Source: Promicromonospora sp042731755 (lineage in GTDB: Bacteria; Actinomycetota; Actinomycetes; Actinomycetales; Cellulomonadaceae). Taken from it: 64,000 bases of DNA. Below are positions 17,741 to 26,103 of the stretch, piece after piece (the stretch's first letter is position 1; every line of letters begins with the position of its first letter). The stretch spans positions 42,488 through 106,487 of the forward strand of contig NZ_JBHWLR010000018.1 in assembly GCF_042731755.1 (NCBI RefSeq), read 5' to 3'. The notes under the pieces were generated by a model that worked only from the letters and a program-made list of their open reading frames with translations, had not been told where the DNA came from and ran no database searches. The position numbers and the translations under genes are program-made.

Positions 17741-20700
17741 ATGCGGCCAGTCACCAGGAAACAGCGGGGTCGGCAGCAGGCCGGTCTCGTCGCGGCGGTC
17801 ACGGCGGCCACGCTCGCCATGACGGGTTTTGCGGCGACGTCGTCGTCCGCCGCCCCCGCGGACACCGCCCGCCCCGACACCGCCACGACGGCGTCGGCGC
17901 CGCACCAGCCGGAGGCCCCGACGTCGGGCGCCCCGACCCTCACTCCCGACGACGGCAAGTTCCTCGAGGGCACCGTGCCCGTCGCGGCCGAGCCGGTCGC
18001 ACCCGGGGACGACGTCACGCGCCTGACCGTGGACGGCAAGGACGTCCCGGGTGCCACGGAGGCCCTCGGCACGTCGGTGCTCGGCTACACGGTCGGCACC
18101 AACTCGACCGAGGCGCGGTACAAGAACTACGTGTCGGTCAACGGCTCGGAGCCGATCCACCTGCCCGACGCCGTGAGCGAGCGCGTCGAGCTGGAGGTTC
18201 CCAACGAGTACCTCGTGGCCGGCGAGAACACGGTCGAGGTGGTCGTGGGCACGATCAGCTCCGACTGCGGCATCAACTACGACGACTTCGTGCTGTCGGA
18301 CTTCACGCTGGAGCCGCTCGGCGAGCTCGCCGACGGCGAGGAGAACGAGTACACCTACTCCTTCGGCGACGGCACCTGCGGCAGCAACACCAGCCTGCTG
18401 CTGCGCGCCGAGCTGTCGTTCTTCGTCCAGGGCGACCCGCAGGGCACCACCGGCCTGAGCGCGGACCTCGACACCACGACGCTGACCAACGGCGCGCACA
18501 CGATCGAGGCCCGCACCGCCTCGGGCGACTCGACGAAGCACCGGGTCCGCGTGAACAACGCGCCCGCCGGCGCGCCCCGTCTCTCGCCGGTCGACGGCAC
18601 CCTGAGCCGCGGCACCGTCACCGTCACGGGCGCCCGCCCGGCGGCCGGCGAGGGCGCCACCGCGGAGCTCACGGTCGACGGCGACGCGGTGGAGACCACC
18701 GAGACGCTCGGCGGGGGCGACGCGGCCTTCTCGTTCAACGTGGGCTCGAACGCCGTCGACGGCGGGGCGGCGAACCTGCTGGTCGTCAACGGCATTGAGA
18801 CGCCGATGGGCGGCTCGTACGCGAGCCAGCGCGCCGACATCGCGATCCCGAACGAGTGGCTGCGCCCCGGCGACAACACGGTCAAGGTGGTCACCGGCAC
18901 CTTCGCGGGCGACTGCAACCGTGACGACTTCACGATCTCGAACCTGGCGCTGACGCCCGCGGCGGGCACCGCCGTCGGCGTCGGGCTCAAGCCGTCCTAC
19001 GCGATGGGCGACGGCACCTGCGGCTCCAGCGGCACCGCGCTGCGCGAGGTCACGCTGACCTTCACGGTCGACGCCCCCGCGCGCGGCCTGCGCGCCGACG
19101 TCGACACCACCGCCCTGTCCGACGGCGAGCACGCGCTCGCGGCGACCTCGACGACGGGGGAGACCGCCGCCCGCGCGCTCTTCACCGACAACTCCGGCCC
19201 GGCGCTGGTGTCCGCGACCCCCGCGAACGGCGACCGGCTCACCTCGACGGTGCCGCTCGCGGTCGCCGTGGACGACGCCTCCGGCGTGGTCGAGGGCCCG
19301 GACGTCACGCTCGACGGCGCGGAGATCGCCGTGGGCGACCCGGTCGGCCCCGGCCTGACCGCGGGCGCGCACACGCTCGTCGTGTCCGCGAAGGACGGCC
19401 TCGGCAACGAGGTCACGCACGAGATCGACTTCGTCAGCGCCGGGATCCCGGACGTGCCGGCGGACGTCGCTCCGACGTCGGGCACCGACGGTGTGGGGCG
19501 CACCGCCACCCTGAAGGCGACCGTGGCCGCGCCCGGCGGCGGCGACGTCACCGCACGCTTCTCCGCCGCGGAGATCCTCACCCCGAACCAGGCCTGGCAG
19601 GGCAGCACGGGCGCCGTGCCGACCACGCTGGACGTGCGCGGCCAGAAGAAGCTGAGCACCAAGGCGCTGGAGCCGGGCGACGGGAAGTCGGTCACGTCCC
19701 CCGCGTCGGGCGACGTGACGTACCAGCGGTTCGACGTGCCCGTCCGCGGCCGCGTCGAGGCGCCGGTGCTGCGCTGGGAGGGCACCGCCGACCCGGCGCG
19801 CCTGGTCAGCCTGCGGGCCTGGAACCCGGACACCGACGCGTGGGACGTCGTCGCCTCCGCGCGCGGCGCGGTCGAGGGCGGCACCGTGCTGGAGGGCACC
19901 GTGTCCCGCGACTACGTGGACCGCGGCACGGTGCACGCCATGGTCACCGGCGAGGACCCCTTCGCCGACGACATCGACGCCGGTGACAAGGACCGGTTCG
20001 ACGACCCGGACGACTACGACTTCTCGCTGGTGCACTACACGGACACCCAGTACCTGACCGAGGGCGCCGTGGAGCAGGAGACTGCCGAGGAGCGTGCCGT
20101 CTGGGCGCAGGGCTACACCGGCGTCATGGACTGGATCGTCGACAACGCCGACGAGCGCAAGATCGCCTACGTGGCGCACACCGGCGACATCGTCGAGAAC
20201 AACATCCGGGCCTTCCCGCCCGAGATGGAGGACCAGGTCATCGGCGAGTTCGAGTTCGCGTCGCAGGCGCAGGCCCGGATCGACGCCGCCGGCATCCCGA
20301 ACGGCGTCGTCGCGGGCAACCACGACAACCAGTCCGGCACCGACCCGACGCTGTACGACCAGTACTTCGGGCCGGACCGGTACGAGGCGCTGTCCGAGGA
20401 CTGGACCGACGCGTCCTACGGCGGCGTCATGGAGCCCGGCTCGAACGAGAACCACTACGACCTGTTCTCGGCCGGCGGCCTGGACTTCGTGGTGGTGGGC
20501 CTGTCCTACGGCGTGACGCGCGACGAGGCCGAGTGGGCGGCGTCGGTCTTCGACCGGTACTCCGACCGCAACGGCATCCTGCTCACGCACGACTACCTGG
20601 AGCCGTCCGCGTCGCCCGACGGGCGCGGCGCCAACTTCGGCGGGTCCGACGGGCCGCTGCTGTACAACCTGCTCGTCAAGGACAACCCGAACGTGTTCAT

Positions 20701-21250
20701 GGTGCTCGCCGGGCACCGGCACGGCGTGGGCACCAACGTGCGCCCGCCCGTGGTCGGGGACATCGGCGGCGGCGTGGTCGAGCTGCTCGCGGACTACCAG
20801 TTCTACACGGTGTCCGCCGGCCAGCTCGGGCTCACCGAGATCGGCGGCTACCAGCCCACCGACCAGCTCCAGTTCGGCGCCTCGTTCTTCCGCATGCTGC
20901 AGTTCGACGTCGACCGCGGCGAGGTCTCGATCGACACCTACTCGCCGCTGCTGGGCGAGTTCGGCGCCACGGAGTACGACACCGAGCACCGGTACAACGG
21001 GCTCGAGGACAACATGGTGCTGCCGGTCGACCTGACCTCCCGCACCACGTCCTTCAGCACCGACTCCGTCGTGCTGTACGACCCGGTGGACGAGATCGGC
21101 CGGGACACGGTGGCCTCCGGTGAGGTCGCCTCCGTCCGGTGGTCGGGCCTCAAGCCCGACCGCACGTACGCCTGGTTCGTCACGGCCCGCACCTCCGGGG
21201 GCGGCACGACGACGGCCTCGCCGGCGTACTTCACCACGGCGCGGCGTTGA
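17741..21250 (+). CDS. large secreted metallophosphoesterase with Ig-like repeats
   Basis: A 1169-residue exported protein. The signal peptide covers residues 1-38 (RGRQQAGLVAAVTAATLAMTGFAATSSSAAPA). Two homologous ~210-residue beta-sandwich modules (about 64-276 and 277-487), each ending with a GDGTCGS-type cysteine pair, are followed by an Ig-like piece (about 488-570). A calcineurin-type phosphoesterase domain spans about 765-1000, with VHYTDTQYL, HTGDIVEN, VAGNHDNQSG, LLTHDYLEP and LAGHRHGVG as metal ligands, and a fibronectin-like tail follows. A good Shine-Dalgarno (AGGGAGGA) sets ATG 17741. It probably releases phosphate or cleaves diesters outside the cell. Its stop overlaps the next start. 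Confidence 0.88.
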   Translation: MRPVTRKQRGRQQAGLVAAVTAATLAMTGFAATSSSAAPADTARPDTATTASAPHQPEAPTSGAPTLTPDDGKFLEGTVPVAAEPVAPGDDVTRLTVDGKDVPGATEALGTSVLGYTVGTNSTEARYKNYVSVNGSEPIHLPDAVSERVELEVPNEYLVAGENTVEVVVGTISSDCGINYDDFVLSDFTLEPLGELADGEENEYTYSFGDGTCGSNTSLLLRAELSFFVQGDPQGTTGLSADLDTTTLTNGAHTIEARTASGDSTKHRVRVNNAPAGAPRLSPVDGTLSRGTVTVTGARPAAGEGATAELTVDGDAVETTETLGGGDAAFSFNVGSNAVDGGAANLLVVNGIETPMGGSYASQRADIAIPNEWLRPGDNTVKVVTGTFAGDCNRDDFTISNLALTPAAGTAVGVGLKPSYAMGDGTCGSSGTALREVTLTFTVDAPARGLRADVDTTALSDGEHALAATSTTGETAARALFTDNSGPALVSATPANGDRLTSTVPLAVAVDDASGVVEGPDVTLDGAEIAVGDPVGPGLTAGAHTLVVSAKDGLGNEVTHEIDFVSAGIPDVPADVAPTSGTDGVGRTATLKATVAAPGGGDVTARFSAAEILTPNQAWQGSTGAVPTTLDVRGQKKLSTKALEPGDGKSVTSPASGDVTYQRFDVPVRGRVEAPVLRWEGTADPARLVSLRAWNPDTDAWDVVASARGAVEGGTVLEGTVSRDYVDRGTVHAMVTGEDPFADDIDAGDKDRFDDPDDYDFSLVHYTDTQYLTEGAVEQETAEERAVWAQGYTGVMDWIVDNADERKIAYVAHTGDIVENNIRAFPPEMEDQVIGEFEFASQAQARIDAAGIPNGVVAGNHDNQSGTDPTLYDQYFGPDRYEALSEDWTDASYGGVMEPGSNENHYDLFSAGGLDFVVVGLSYGVTRDEAEWAASVFDRYSDRNGILLTHDYLEPSASPDGRGANFGGSDGPLLYNLLVKDNPNVFMVLAGHRHGVGTNVRPPVVGDIGGGVVELLADYQFYTVSAGQLGLTEIGGYQPTDQLQFGASFFRMLQFDVDRGEVSIDTYSPLLGEFGATEYDTEHRYNGLEDNMVLPVDLTSRTTSFSTDSVVLYDPVDEIGRDTVASGEVASVRWSGLKPDRTYAWFVTARTSGGGTTTASPAYFTTARR

Positions 21251-22500
21251 GACTGCGCCGTCCGCTGGCCCTGGCGGGGCTGCTCGCAGTGCTGAGCAGC
21301 CCCGCCGTGGGGCAGGTCGCCTCGGCGCACGACGCCACCAGTGACGTGTACGCCGAGGTGACCACGGCGCCGTCGTCCTCCGGTCCGGAGGGCGGCGGTG
21401 CGGACGTCGTGGCCGTGCTCGACCTGGAGTACGACCTGCTCATGAAGTCCGCCTGGCTGCGGGCCGAGGCGTACGACGCGACCGGCCGGGACGACCAGCT
21501 CGCCCAGCTCGACGAGCACGAGGCCGAGGTGGACGGGTACGTCACCGACCGGTTCGCCGTGGCCTACGACGGCGAGCCGTGCGCGCCTGAGCTCTTTGCT
21601 GCCGACGTCGTAGAGCGGGGTGAGCGGCCGTACGCCTCCCTGACCTACACGTTCGCGTGCGACGGCGAGCCTGAGGGGGTGCACGAGGTCTCCAGCGCGC
21701 TGTTCCCGGACGCCGAGTCGTTCGTGCACTCGACCGAGACGATCATCCGGTACTCGCTCGACGACGAGGACGGCTCGGCGGTGCTCACCGCGGCGTCGCC
21801 CACGCTGACGACGGGGGAGCACCGGCTGCTGAAGCAGGTCGGGGAGTTCTTCGTGCTGGGCGGCGAGCACCTGCTGTTCGGCATCGACCACGTGCTGTTC
21901 CTGCTGGCGCTGCTGATCGGGGCACGGCGGCTGCGCGACGTCGTCCTGACGGCCACGGCGTTCACCGTGGCGCACTCCGTGACGTTCCTGCTCGCGGCGC
22001 TCGGCGTGGTGTCGGTGCCGGCGATCGTGGTGGAGCCGGTGATCGCGGTGTCGATCGCCGTCGTGGCGGTGGTGGACCTGGTGCTGATCTGGCGGGGTGG
22101 GGCGGGGTTCGGGGCTGGGCTCGGGGGTTCGGCCGGTTCGGCGTCGGGTACGGTCCGGGACGCCCTGCGGTGGCGGGCGCCGGCTGGTCTCCGGGATGAG
22201 CGGGGCGCGTGGGACCGCTGGCGGCTGCCCGTGGTGTTCGTCTTCGGGCTGGTGCACGGCGTCGGGTTCGCCGGGGCGCTCGGCATCGACGCCGCCTGGT
22301 CGTGGACCCTGCTGTGGTCGCTGCTGTCGTTCAACGTGGGCATCGAGGCGGTGCAGCTCGGCATCATCGCGGTGGTGTTCCCGCTGCTGGTGCTGCTGCG
22401 GGTCCGCGCCCCGCGCACGGCCCGCTGGGTGCTGCTGGCGGGCTGTTCGGTGATCGCGGCGGTGGCGCTGTGGTGGGTGCTGGAGCGGCTGGCCGGCTGA
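21247..22500 (+). CDS. HupE/UreJ-like membrane protein, TTG start
   Basis: A 417-residue protein: signal peptide (RRPLALAGLLAVLSSPAVGQVASAHD), an extracytoplasmic beta-rich domain of ~170 residues with one cysteine pair, then a HupE/UreJ_2 membrane domain with about seven helices. Diagnostic histidines appear as FGIDHVLFLLALL, TVAHSVTFLL and VFGLVHGVGFAGALG. HupE/UreJ proteins transport nickel, and the UreJ_2 branch is often linked to secreted proteins with unknown cargo. The TTG at 21247 overlaps the TGA of the metallophosphoesterase gene (TTGA), so translation is coupled. An ATG start is absent from the signal-peptide region. Confidence 0.8.
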   Translation: MRLRRPLALAGLLAVLSSPAVGQVASAHDATSDVYAEVTTAPSSSGPEGGGADVVAVLDLEYDLLMKSAWLRAEAYDATGRDDQLAQLDEHEAEVDGYVTDRFAVAYDGEPCAPELFAADVVERGERPYASLTYTFACDGEPEGVHEVSSALFPDAESFVHSTETIIRYSLDDEDGSAVLTAASPTLTTGEHRLLKQVGEFFVLGGEHLLFGIDHVLFLLALLIGARRLRDVVLTATAFTVAHSVTFLLAALGVVSVPAIVVEPVIAVSIAVVAVVDLVLIWRGGAGFGAGLGGSAGSASGTVRDALRWRAPAGLRDERGAWDRWRLPVVFVFGLVHGVGFAGALGIDAAWSWTLLWSLLSFNVGIEAVQLGIIAVVFPLLVLLRVRAPRTARWVLLAGCSVIAAVALWWVLERLAG

Positions 22501-22537
22501 CGCCGGGCCGCCGCCAACGGCTGGCCGGCTGACGCCG
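22486..22537 (+). repeat. 20-bp direct repeat at the HupE gene end
   Basis: CGGCTGGCCGGCTGACGCCG occurs at 22486-22505, spanning the stop codon, and again at 22518-22537. It looks like a small local duplication. Confidence 0.8.
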
Positions 22538-22544
22538 TGGGTAA

Positions 22545-22600
22545 TGAACGTAGGTGTAGTCGCACTCTGAGCGCTCAGAGTGCGACTACACCTACGTTCA
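22545..22600. repeat. perfect 56-bp palindrome (family A)
   Basis: Two 28-nt arms with no loop. The outer part reads TGAACGTAGGTGTAGTCGCA. It sits between the convergent HupE and hydrolase genes and is a probable bidirectional terminator. It shares GAACGTAGG and GTCGC with the element at 41285-41346. Confidence 0.85.
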
Positions 22601-22636
22601 GTTGTGTCGGGCAGGTCAGCCGGCGCCGGCGTCCGG

Positions 22637-23638
22637 CTACTCGTGTGCCGACCAGAACGCCTCCAGCTCCGCGTCCAGCGCCGGCGCCACCTGCATGGGC
22701 AGGGAGTGCGTGGTGTCCGGCCAGACCTTGACCTGCGCGTCCGGGATCAGCTCCGCCTTCTCGGCCGCCGCCTCGCCGCCCGCCAGCGACGAGTCGCTCG
22801 CGATCGCCACGTACACCGGCATGGGCAGCCCTCTCAGGTCGTCGTCGCTGAGCACGGAGGGGCTGGGCAGCCCCGACGAGCTGTAGCTCTTGGAGCCGAC
22901 GGCGATCATCCGGGCCAGCGGGTCGTCGGGGTCCACCTCGTCGTCCGACACGCCGCCGATCCGGTTCAGCGCGGACTCGCGCCAGGAGTCCGGGAAGAAC
23001 GGCAGCGAGACCGGGATGGTCGTGAGGATGACCGACAGCGGCATCATGCCCAGCGTCATGACGGGCTCCAGCAGGCTCAGGCTGGCCAGGCGGTCCGGGT
23101 GGCGCACCGCCACGGCCGCCGCCAGCCCGCCGCCCTGGGAGTGCCCCACCAGGTGGACCCGGTCGAGGTCCAGCCCGGCCATCGCCTCCTCCACCCAGCG
23201 GGCGGAGTCGGCCATGTCGCGCAGCGGGACAGCCTGCTCGGACAGGCCCGTGTCGCCGAGGGTGTCGAAGGCGTAGACGGTCCGGTGCTCGATGAGGTCG
23301 GGCAGATTGTCGCCCCACATCGGGGTCGCGGCGGACCGGCCGGGCAGCAGGACGACGGGCGTGGCGTCGGGGTGCTCGGCGTGCACCCAGGCGTAGGCGC
23401 GGACCGTGCCGAAGCTCGTGGTCACGTCGTGCGTCGCGGTGGGCTCGGGCAGGCGGCCGAGCGCCTCGGCGTACGCGTCCTCGTAGGCCCCGCGGTCCTC
23501 GGGCGTGCGGAAGTGGCCGACGCCGGGGCCGCCCGCCGCGACCAGCAGCGCCAGCCCGCTGGTCGAGACCACCGCGACGACGGCGAGCAGGACGGTCGGC
23601 CAGCGGCGACGCTTCGGGCCGGTGGTTGAGGTGCGCAT
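22637..23638 (-). CDS. alpha/beta hydrolase, signal-anchored
   Basis: A 333-residue alpha/beta hydrolase. A hydrophobic N-terminal segment (about 12-35) after RRR suggests an exported or membrane-anchored enzyme. The nucleophile elbow is VGHSQGGGLAAA (Ser), the oxyanion region VVLLPGRSAATPMWG, and the catalytic His lies in PDTTHSLPMQ; MPVYVAIASDSSL carries the probable acid. The substrate is unknown. It is divergent from a TetR-type regulator with a clear operator between them, so it is probably the regulated target. ATG 23638 is used. Confidence 0.85.
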   Translation of the reverse strand: MRTSTTGPKRRRWPTVLLAVVAVVSTSGLALLVAAGGPGVGHFRTPEDRGAYEDAYAEALGRLPEPTATHDVTTSFGTVRAYAWVHAEHPDATPVVLLPGRSAATPMWGDNLPDLIEHRTVYAFDTLGDTGLSEQAVPLRDMADSARWVEEAMAGLDLDRVHLVGHSQGGGLAAAVAVRHPDRLASLSLLEPVMTLGMMPLSVILTTIPVSLPFFPDSWRESALNRIGGVSDDEVDPDDPLARMIAVGSKSYSSSGLPSPSVLSDDDLRGLPMPVYVAIASDSSLAGGEAAAEKAELIPDAQVKVWPDTTHSLPMQVAPALDAELEAFWSAHE

Positions 23639-23668
23639 CGGAGGTACTCTCGGAGCCGGGGCGGTTTT

Positions 23669-23712
23669 GCAATACGATCGCATCGTAACAGGTAACGATG
23701 CGACCGCATTGC
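23669..23712. promoter_or_regulatory. TetR operator: 18-bp inverted repeat
   Basis: GCAATACGATCGCATCGT (23669-23686) and ACGATGCGACCGCATTGC (23695-23712) are inverted copies matching at 16 of 18 positions, separated by 8 nt. The right arm abuts the TATCCT -10 box of the regulator gene (23713-23718), so binding would block that promoter and probably the divergent hydrolase promoter. Confidence 0.75.
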
Positions 23713-23718
23713 TATCCT
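23713..23718 (+). promoter_or_regulatory. -10 box TATCCT, leaderless TetR gene
   Basis: TATCCT, 6 nt before the ATG at 23725, directly next to the operator. Confidence 0.55.
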
Positions 23719-23724
23719 GGCCGC

Positions 23725-24288
23725 ATGCCGAGAGTCGTGGACCATGAGGAGCGCCGCTGGGAGATCGTCCTCGCGCTCTGGCTGGTCATCGCCCAGCACG
23801 GGATCGAGGGCGTCAGCCTGCGCCACGTGGCGGCGGAGGCCGGCGTCTCCATGGGGCGCATCCAGCACTACTTCGGCACCAAGGACGCCCTCGTCCTGGC
23901 CGGGTGCACCGCCCTCGTCGACCGCGCCTACGGCGGGTACCAGGAGACCGCCGACGCCGCTCCGCGCGAGCGCCTGCTACACGTGATGAGCCAGCAGATC
24001 CCGCGGGACGACGCCGGACGCATGGGCGTCAGCGTCTGGTACGCCTACGTGGCCAAGTCGATCAACGACGCCGCCGTCCGCCAGGTGCTGGCCGAGGCGA
24101 GGCGCGGCGCCGAGGACGAGTGCGTGCGGCTGATCCGGGCCGACCGCGACACGAGCGCCGAGGAGGCGCTGACGCAGGCCCGGCGGCTGCTGGCGCTCGC
24201 CGACGGGCTCACGCTGCGGGTGCTGGTCCGGGACCTGGAGGCTGCCGAGGCGGTGAGCATGCTGGAGGCCGAGGTCGGCCGGGTGTGA
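23725..24288 (+). CDS. TetR/AcrR family regulator
   Basis: A 187-residue repressor with an N-terminal HTH (about 8-55: ERRWEIVLALWLVIAQHGIEGVSLRHVAAEAGVSMGRIQHYFGTKDALV) and a helical ligand/dimer domain. A strong inverted repeat lies just upstream and overlaps its promoter region, indicating autorepression and control of the divergent alpha/beta hydrolase. The ligand is unknown. The start is fixed by the -10 box. Confidence 0.92.
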   Translation: MPRVVDHEERRWEIVLALWLVIAQHGIEGVSLRHVAAEAGVSMGRIQHYFGTKDALVLAGCTALVDRAYGGYQETADAAPRERLLHVMSQQIPRDDAGRMGVSVWYAYVAKSINDAAVRQVLAEARRGAEDECVRLIRADRDTSAEEALTQARRLLALADGLTLRVLVRDLEAAEAVSMLEAEVGRV

Positions 24289-24316
24289 TCGAGCCGCCCG
24301 GACCCCGGTGCGGCTC

Positions 24317-24613
24317 TCAGTCCGTGCGGTCCGGACTGCCGAACAGGTCGCCGAACGCCTCCTCCGCCTGCCGTGCGACCTCGACGTCCCGGGTCAGCCG
24401 GGCACTGCGGTCGACCGGCCCGTCCCAGGCGCGGGGGTCCCGGGCGGGTCCGTCGAGGAGCCCGCACAGGATCCAGCCCAGGACGAGCTGGGGCCCGGAG
24501 GTGCCGCTCCGGGCCGCCATGGTGGTGAGCTGGTCGCCGTCGGCGTCGGACAGGTCGACGACGACCCGCCGTCCGTCGACCTCGACACGCGAGCAGGAGC
24601 CGCGGGTGGTCAT
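24317..24613 (-). CDS. small hypothetical protein
   Basis: A 98-residue soluble ORF of unknown function: a short beta-rich start (VEVDGRRVVVDLSDADGDQL) followed by acidic/arginine-rich helices. A GGAAG ribosome binding site lies 6 nt before the ATG. I see no family motif. It ends 28 nt from the convergent TetR stop. It is plausible by composition and spacing but not certain. Confidence 0.5.
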   Translation of the reverse strand: MTTRGSCSRVEVDGRRVVVDLSDADGDQLTTMAARSGTSGPQLVLGWILCGLLDGPARDPRAWDGPVDRSARLTRDVEVARQAEEAFGDLFGSPDRTD

Positions 24614-24650
24614 GGGTGCTTCCGATCGGAGGTCGTCGGGGAGGGGTGCG

Positions 24651-24679
24651 GCCGCCTCGGTGCCTGGGGCCGAGGCGGC
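24651..24679. other. hairpin in the trmB upstream region
   Basis: GCCGCCTCGG (24651-24660) pairs with 24670-24679 around a 9-nt loop, next to the small palindrome CTGTGCACAG (24680-24689). It lies between divergent genes, so it is not an ordinary terminator; regulatory meaning is unknown. Confidence 0.4.
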
Positions 24680-24764
24680 TGTGCACAGCCTGCCGCGTAC
24701 GCCCGCGGGGGCGCGCGTCGGGCCGGGAATCAGTGCGGATACGCAACGCCCGCCCGCGACCTCG

Positions 24765-24770
24765 TACGCT
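24765..24770 (+). promoter_or_regulatory. -10 box TACGCT, leaderless trmB
   Basis: TACGCT, 6 nt before the GTG at 24777. Confidence 0.5.
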
Positions 24771-24776
24771 TTTCCC

Positions 24777-25571
24777 GTGAGTCAGCCCGCTTCCGCCCAG
24801 CCCGACACCGCGCGCCAGGACACCGAGACCCCGCTCGACCTCTCGGGGTTCCGGACCAGGCCGGTGTCGTTCGTGCGCCGGTCCGGCCGTCTCACGGACA
24901 AGCAGAAGCGCCTGTGGGCCGAGCGCCGCACCACCTACGTCGTCGACGTGCCCCGGGCGATCGCGCGCACCTCCGTGCACCCGGAGTATGTGCTCGACGC
25001 CGCGGCGCTCTTCGGGCGCACCGCCCCGCTCGTGGTCGAGATCGGCTCGGGGCTGGGTGACGCCGTCGTCGGCGCGGCGTCGACCGATCCTGGGCGCGAC
25101 TACCTCGCCGTCGAGGTCTACCAGCCCGGGCTGGTGCACACGATCGCGCGCGCCGAGCGGGCCGGGGCGGCCCTGGGGCAGGACGGGCTGCCGAACCTGC
25201 GGCTCGTGCAGGCCAACGCGGCCGAGCTGCTGGAGACCACCGTCGCGGCCGCCTCGGTGGACGAGCTCTGGGTCTTCTTCCCCGACCCGTGGCACAAGGC
25301 CCGCCACCACAAGCGCCGCCTGGTCACCGCGGAGTTCGCGGCGCTCGCTGCGCGCGTGCTGCGGCCCGGCGGGACGCTCCGCCTGGCGACCGACTGGGCC
25401 GAGTACGCCGAGCAGATGGTCGAGGTGTTGGAGGCCGACGAGGACCTCGTCAACGCGCACGGCCCCGGCGTCCTGGCGCCGCGGTTCGAGCGCCGCGTGC
25501 TGACCGGCTTCGAGCGCAAGGCGCACGACGCCGGGCGGGACATCGCCGACCTGGAGTACGTGCGCCGCTGA
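24777..25571 (+). CDS. trmB: tRNA (guanine-N7-)-methyltransferase
   Basis: Methylates G46 in the tRNA variable loop using S-adenosylmethionine. The 264 residues include the SAM-binding motif VVEIGSGLGDAV (about residue 85), the YLAVEVYQPG acidic motif and the family-specific FFPDPWHKARHHKRRLV, followed by the C-terminal TDWAEYAEQM and FERKAHDAG. The N-terminal ~25 residues are variable. GTG 24777 is set by the leaderless -10 box. Confidence 0.95.
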   Translation: MSQPASAQPDTARQDTETPLDLSGFRTRPVSFVRRSGRLTDKQKRLWAERRTTYVVDVPRAIARTSVHPEYVLDAAALFGRTAPLVVEIGSGLGDAVVGAASTDPGRDYLAVEVYQPGLVHTIARAERAGAALGQDGLPNLRLVQANAAELLETTVAAASVDELWVFFPDPWHKARHHKRRLVTAEFAALAARVLRPGGTLRLATDWAEYAEQMVEVLEADEDLVNAHGPGVLAPRFERRVLTGFERKAHDAGRDIADLEYVRR

Positions 25572-25677
25572 CGTCGCGCTGACCAGGTGCTTCCCCGGGG
25601 CGGGTGGCAGATACCGTTCGAATGTAACGACTTGGTCAAGTCAGGAAACGCGCCGTCTGAACCGTTTGCCCCCGGCA

Positions 25678-25693
25678 TGTGAGGTACGGCACA
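25678..25693. promoter_or_regulatory. CRP/GlxR-like site upstream of DUF485-actP
   Basis: TGTGA-GGTACG-GCACA matches the CRP/GlxR consensus TGTGA-N6-TCACA in all but one base. It lies 72 nt before the DUF485 start, in the 193-nt leader. Carbon-source control of an acetate symporter by a cAMP-responsive regulator is plausible from Corynebacterium precedent. Confidence 0.5.
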
Positions 25694-25764
25694 TTGGGCC
25701 GGGTGCGAGATGCGCACACCGGGCCGCGGCAGAGCGCGCGCCCCCATGAGCCAATGGAGGCGTC

Positions 25765-26103
25765 ATGAGTGACGTACAGGCAGCAGGGCCTGCCGAAACC
25801 GATTACCAACGTGTCGAGCGATCGGACGAGTTCCAGAGCCTGCGCAGGGCCTTCCGGAACTTCGTCTTCCCGATGACGGCGCTGTTCCTCGTCTGGTACC
25901 TCCTGTACGCCCTCATGAGCACGTACGCGCACGAGTTCATGAGCATCCGCGTGTCCGGCACCATCACGGTCGGGCTGGTCTTCGGGCTGCTGCAGTTCGT
26001 GTCGACGTTCGTGATCACCACGCTGTACGCGCGGTGGGCCAACAACAAGTTCGACGCCCGGGCGCAGGCCCTGCGCGAGGAGATCGAGGGGGGCGAGCTG
26101 TGA
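25765..26103 (+). CDS. DUF485 membrane protein (ActP partner)
   Basis: A 112-residue protein with two membrane helices (about 36-56 and 70-92). The DUF485 hallmark is FRNFVFPMTALFLVWYLLYALMSTYA. DUF485 proteins (YjcH type) are encoded upstream of acetate symporters and are thought to accompany them in the membrane. A Shine-Dalgarno GGAGG precedes the ATG. Its stop overlaps the GTG of actP. Confidence 0.92.
   Translation: MSDVQAAGPAETDYQRVERSDEFQSLRRAFRNFVFPMTALFLVWYLLYALMSTYAHEFMSIRVSGTITVGLVFGLLQFVSTFVITTLYARWANNKFDARAQALREEIEGGEL

Noticed and set aside
17717..20989. A 1090-codon open frame on the minus strand, and similar long antisense frames at 1515-3404, 3563-4918, 25803-27746 and 39080-41332
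   Set aside because: They are mirror frames of strongly coding, very high-GC genes. Their translations are Arg/Gly/Ala/His-rich without domains, and the opposite strand carries complete conserved proteins.
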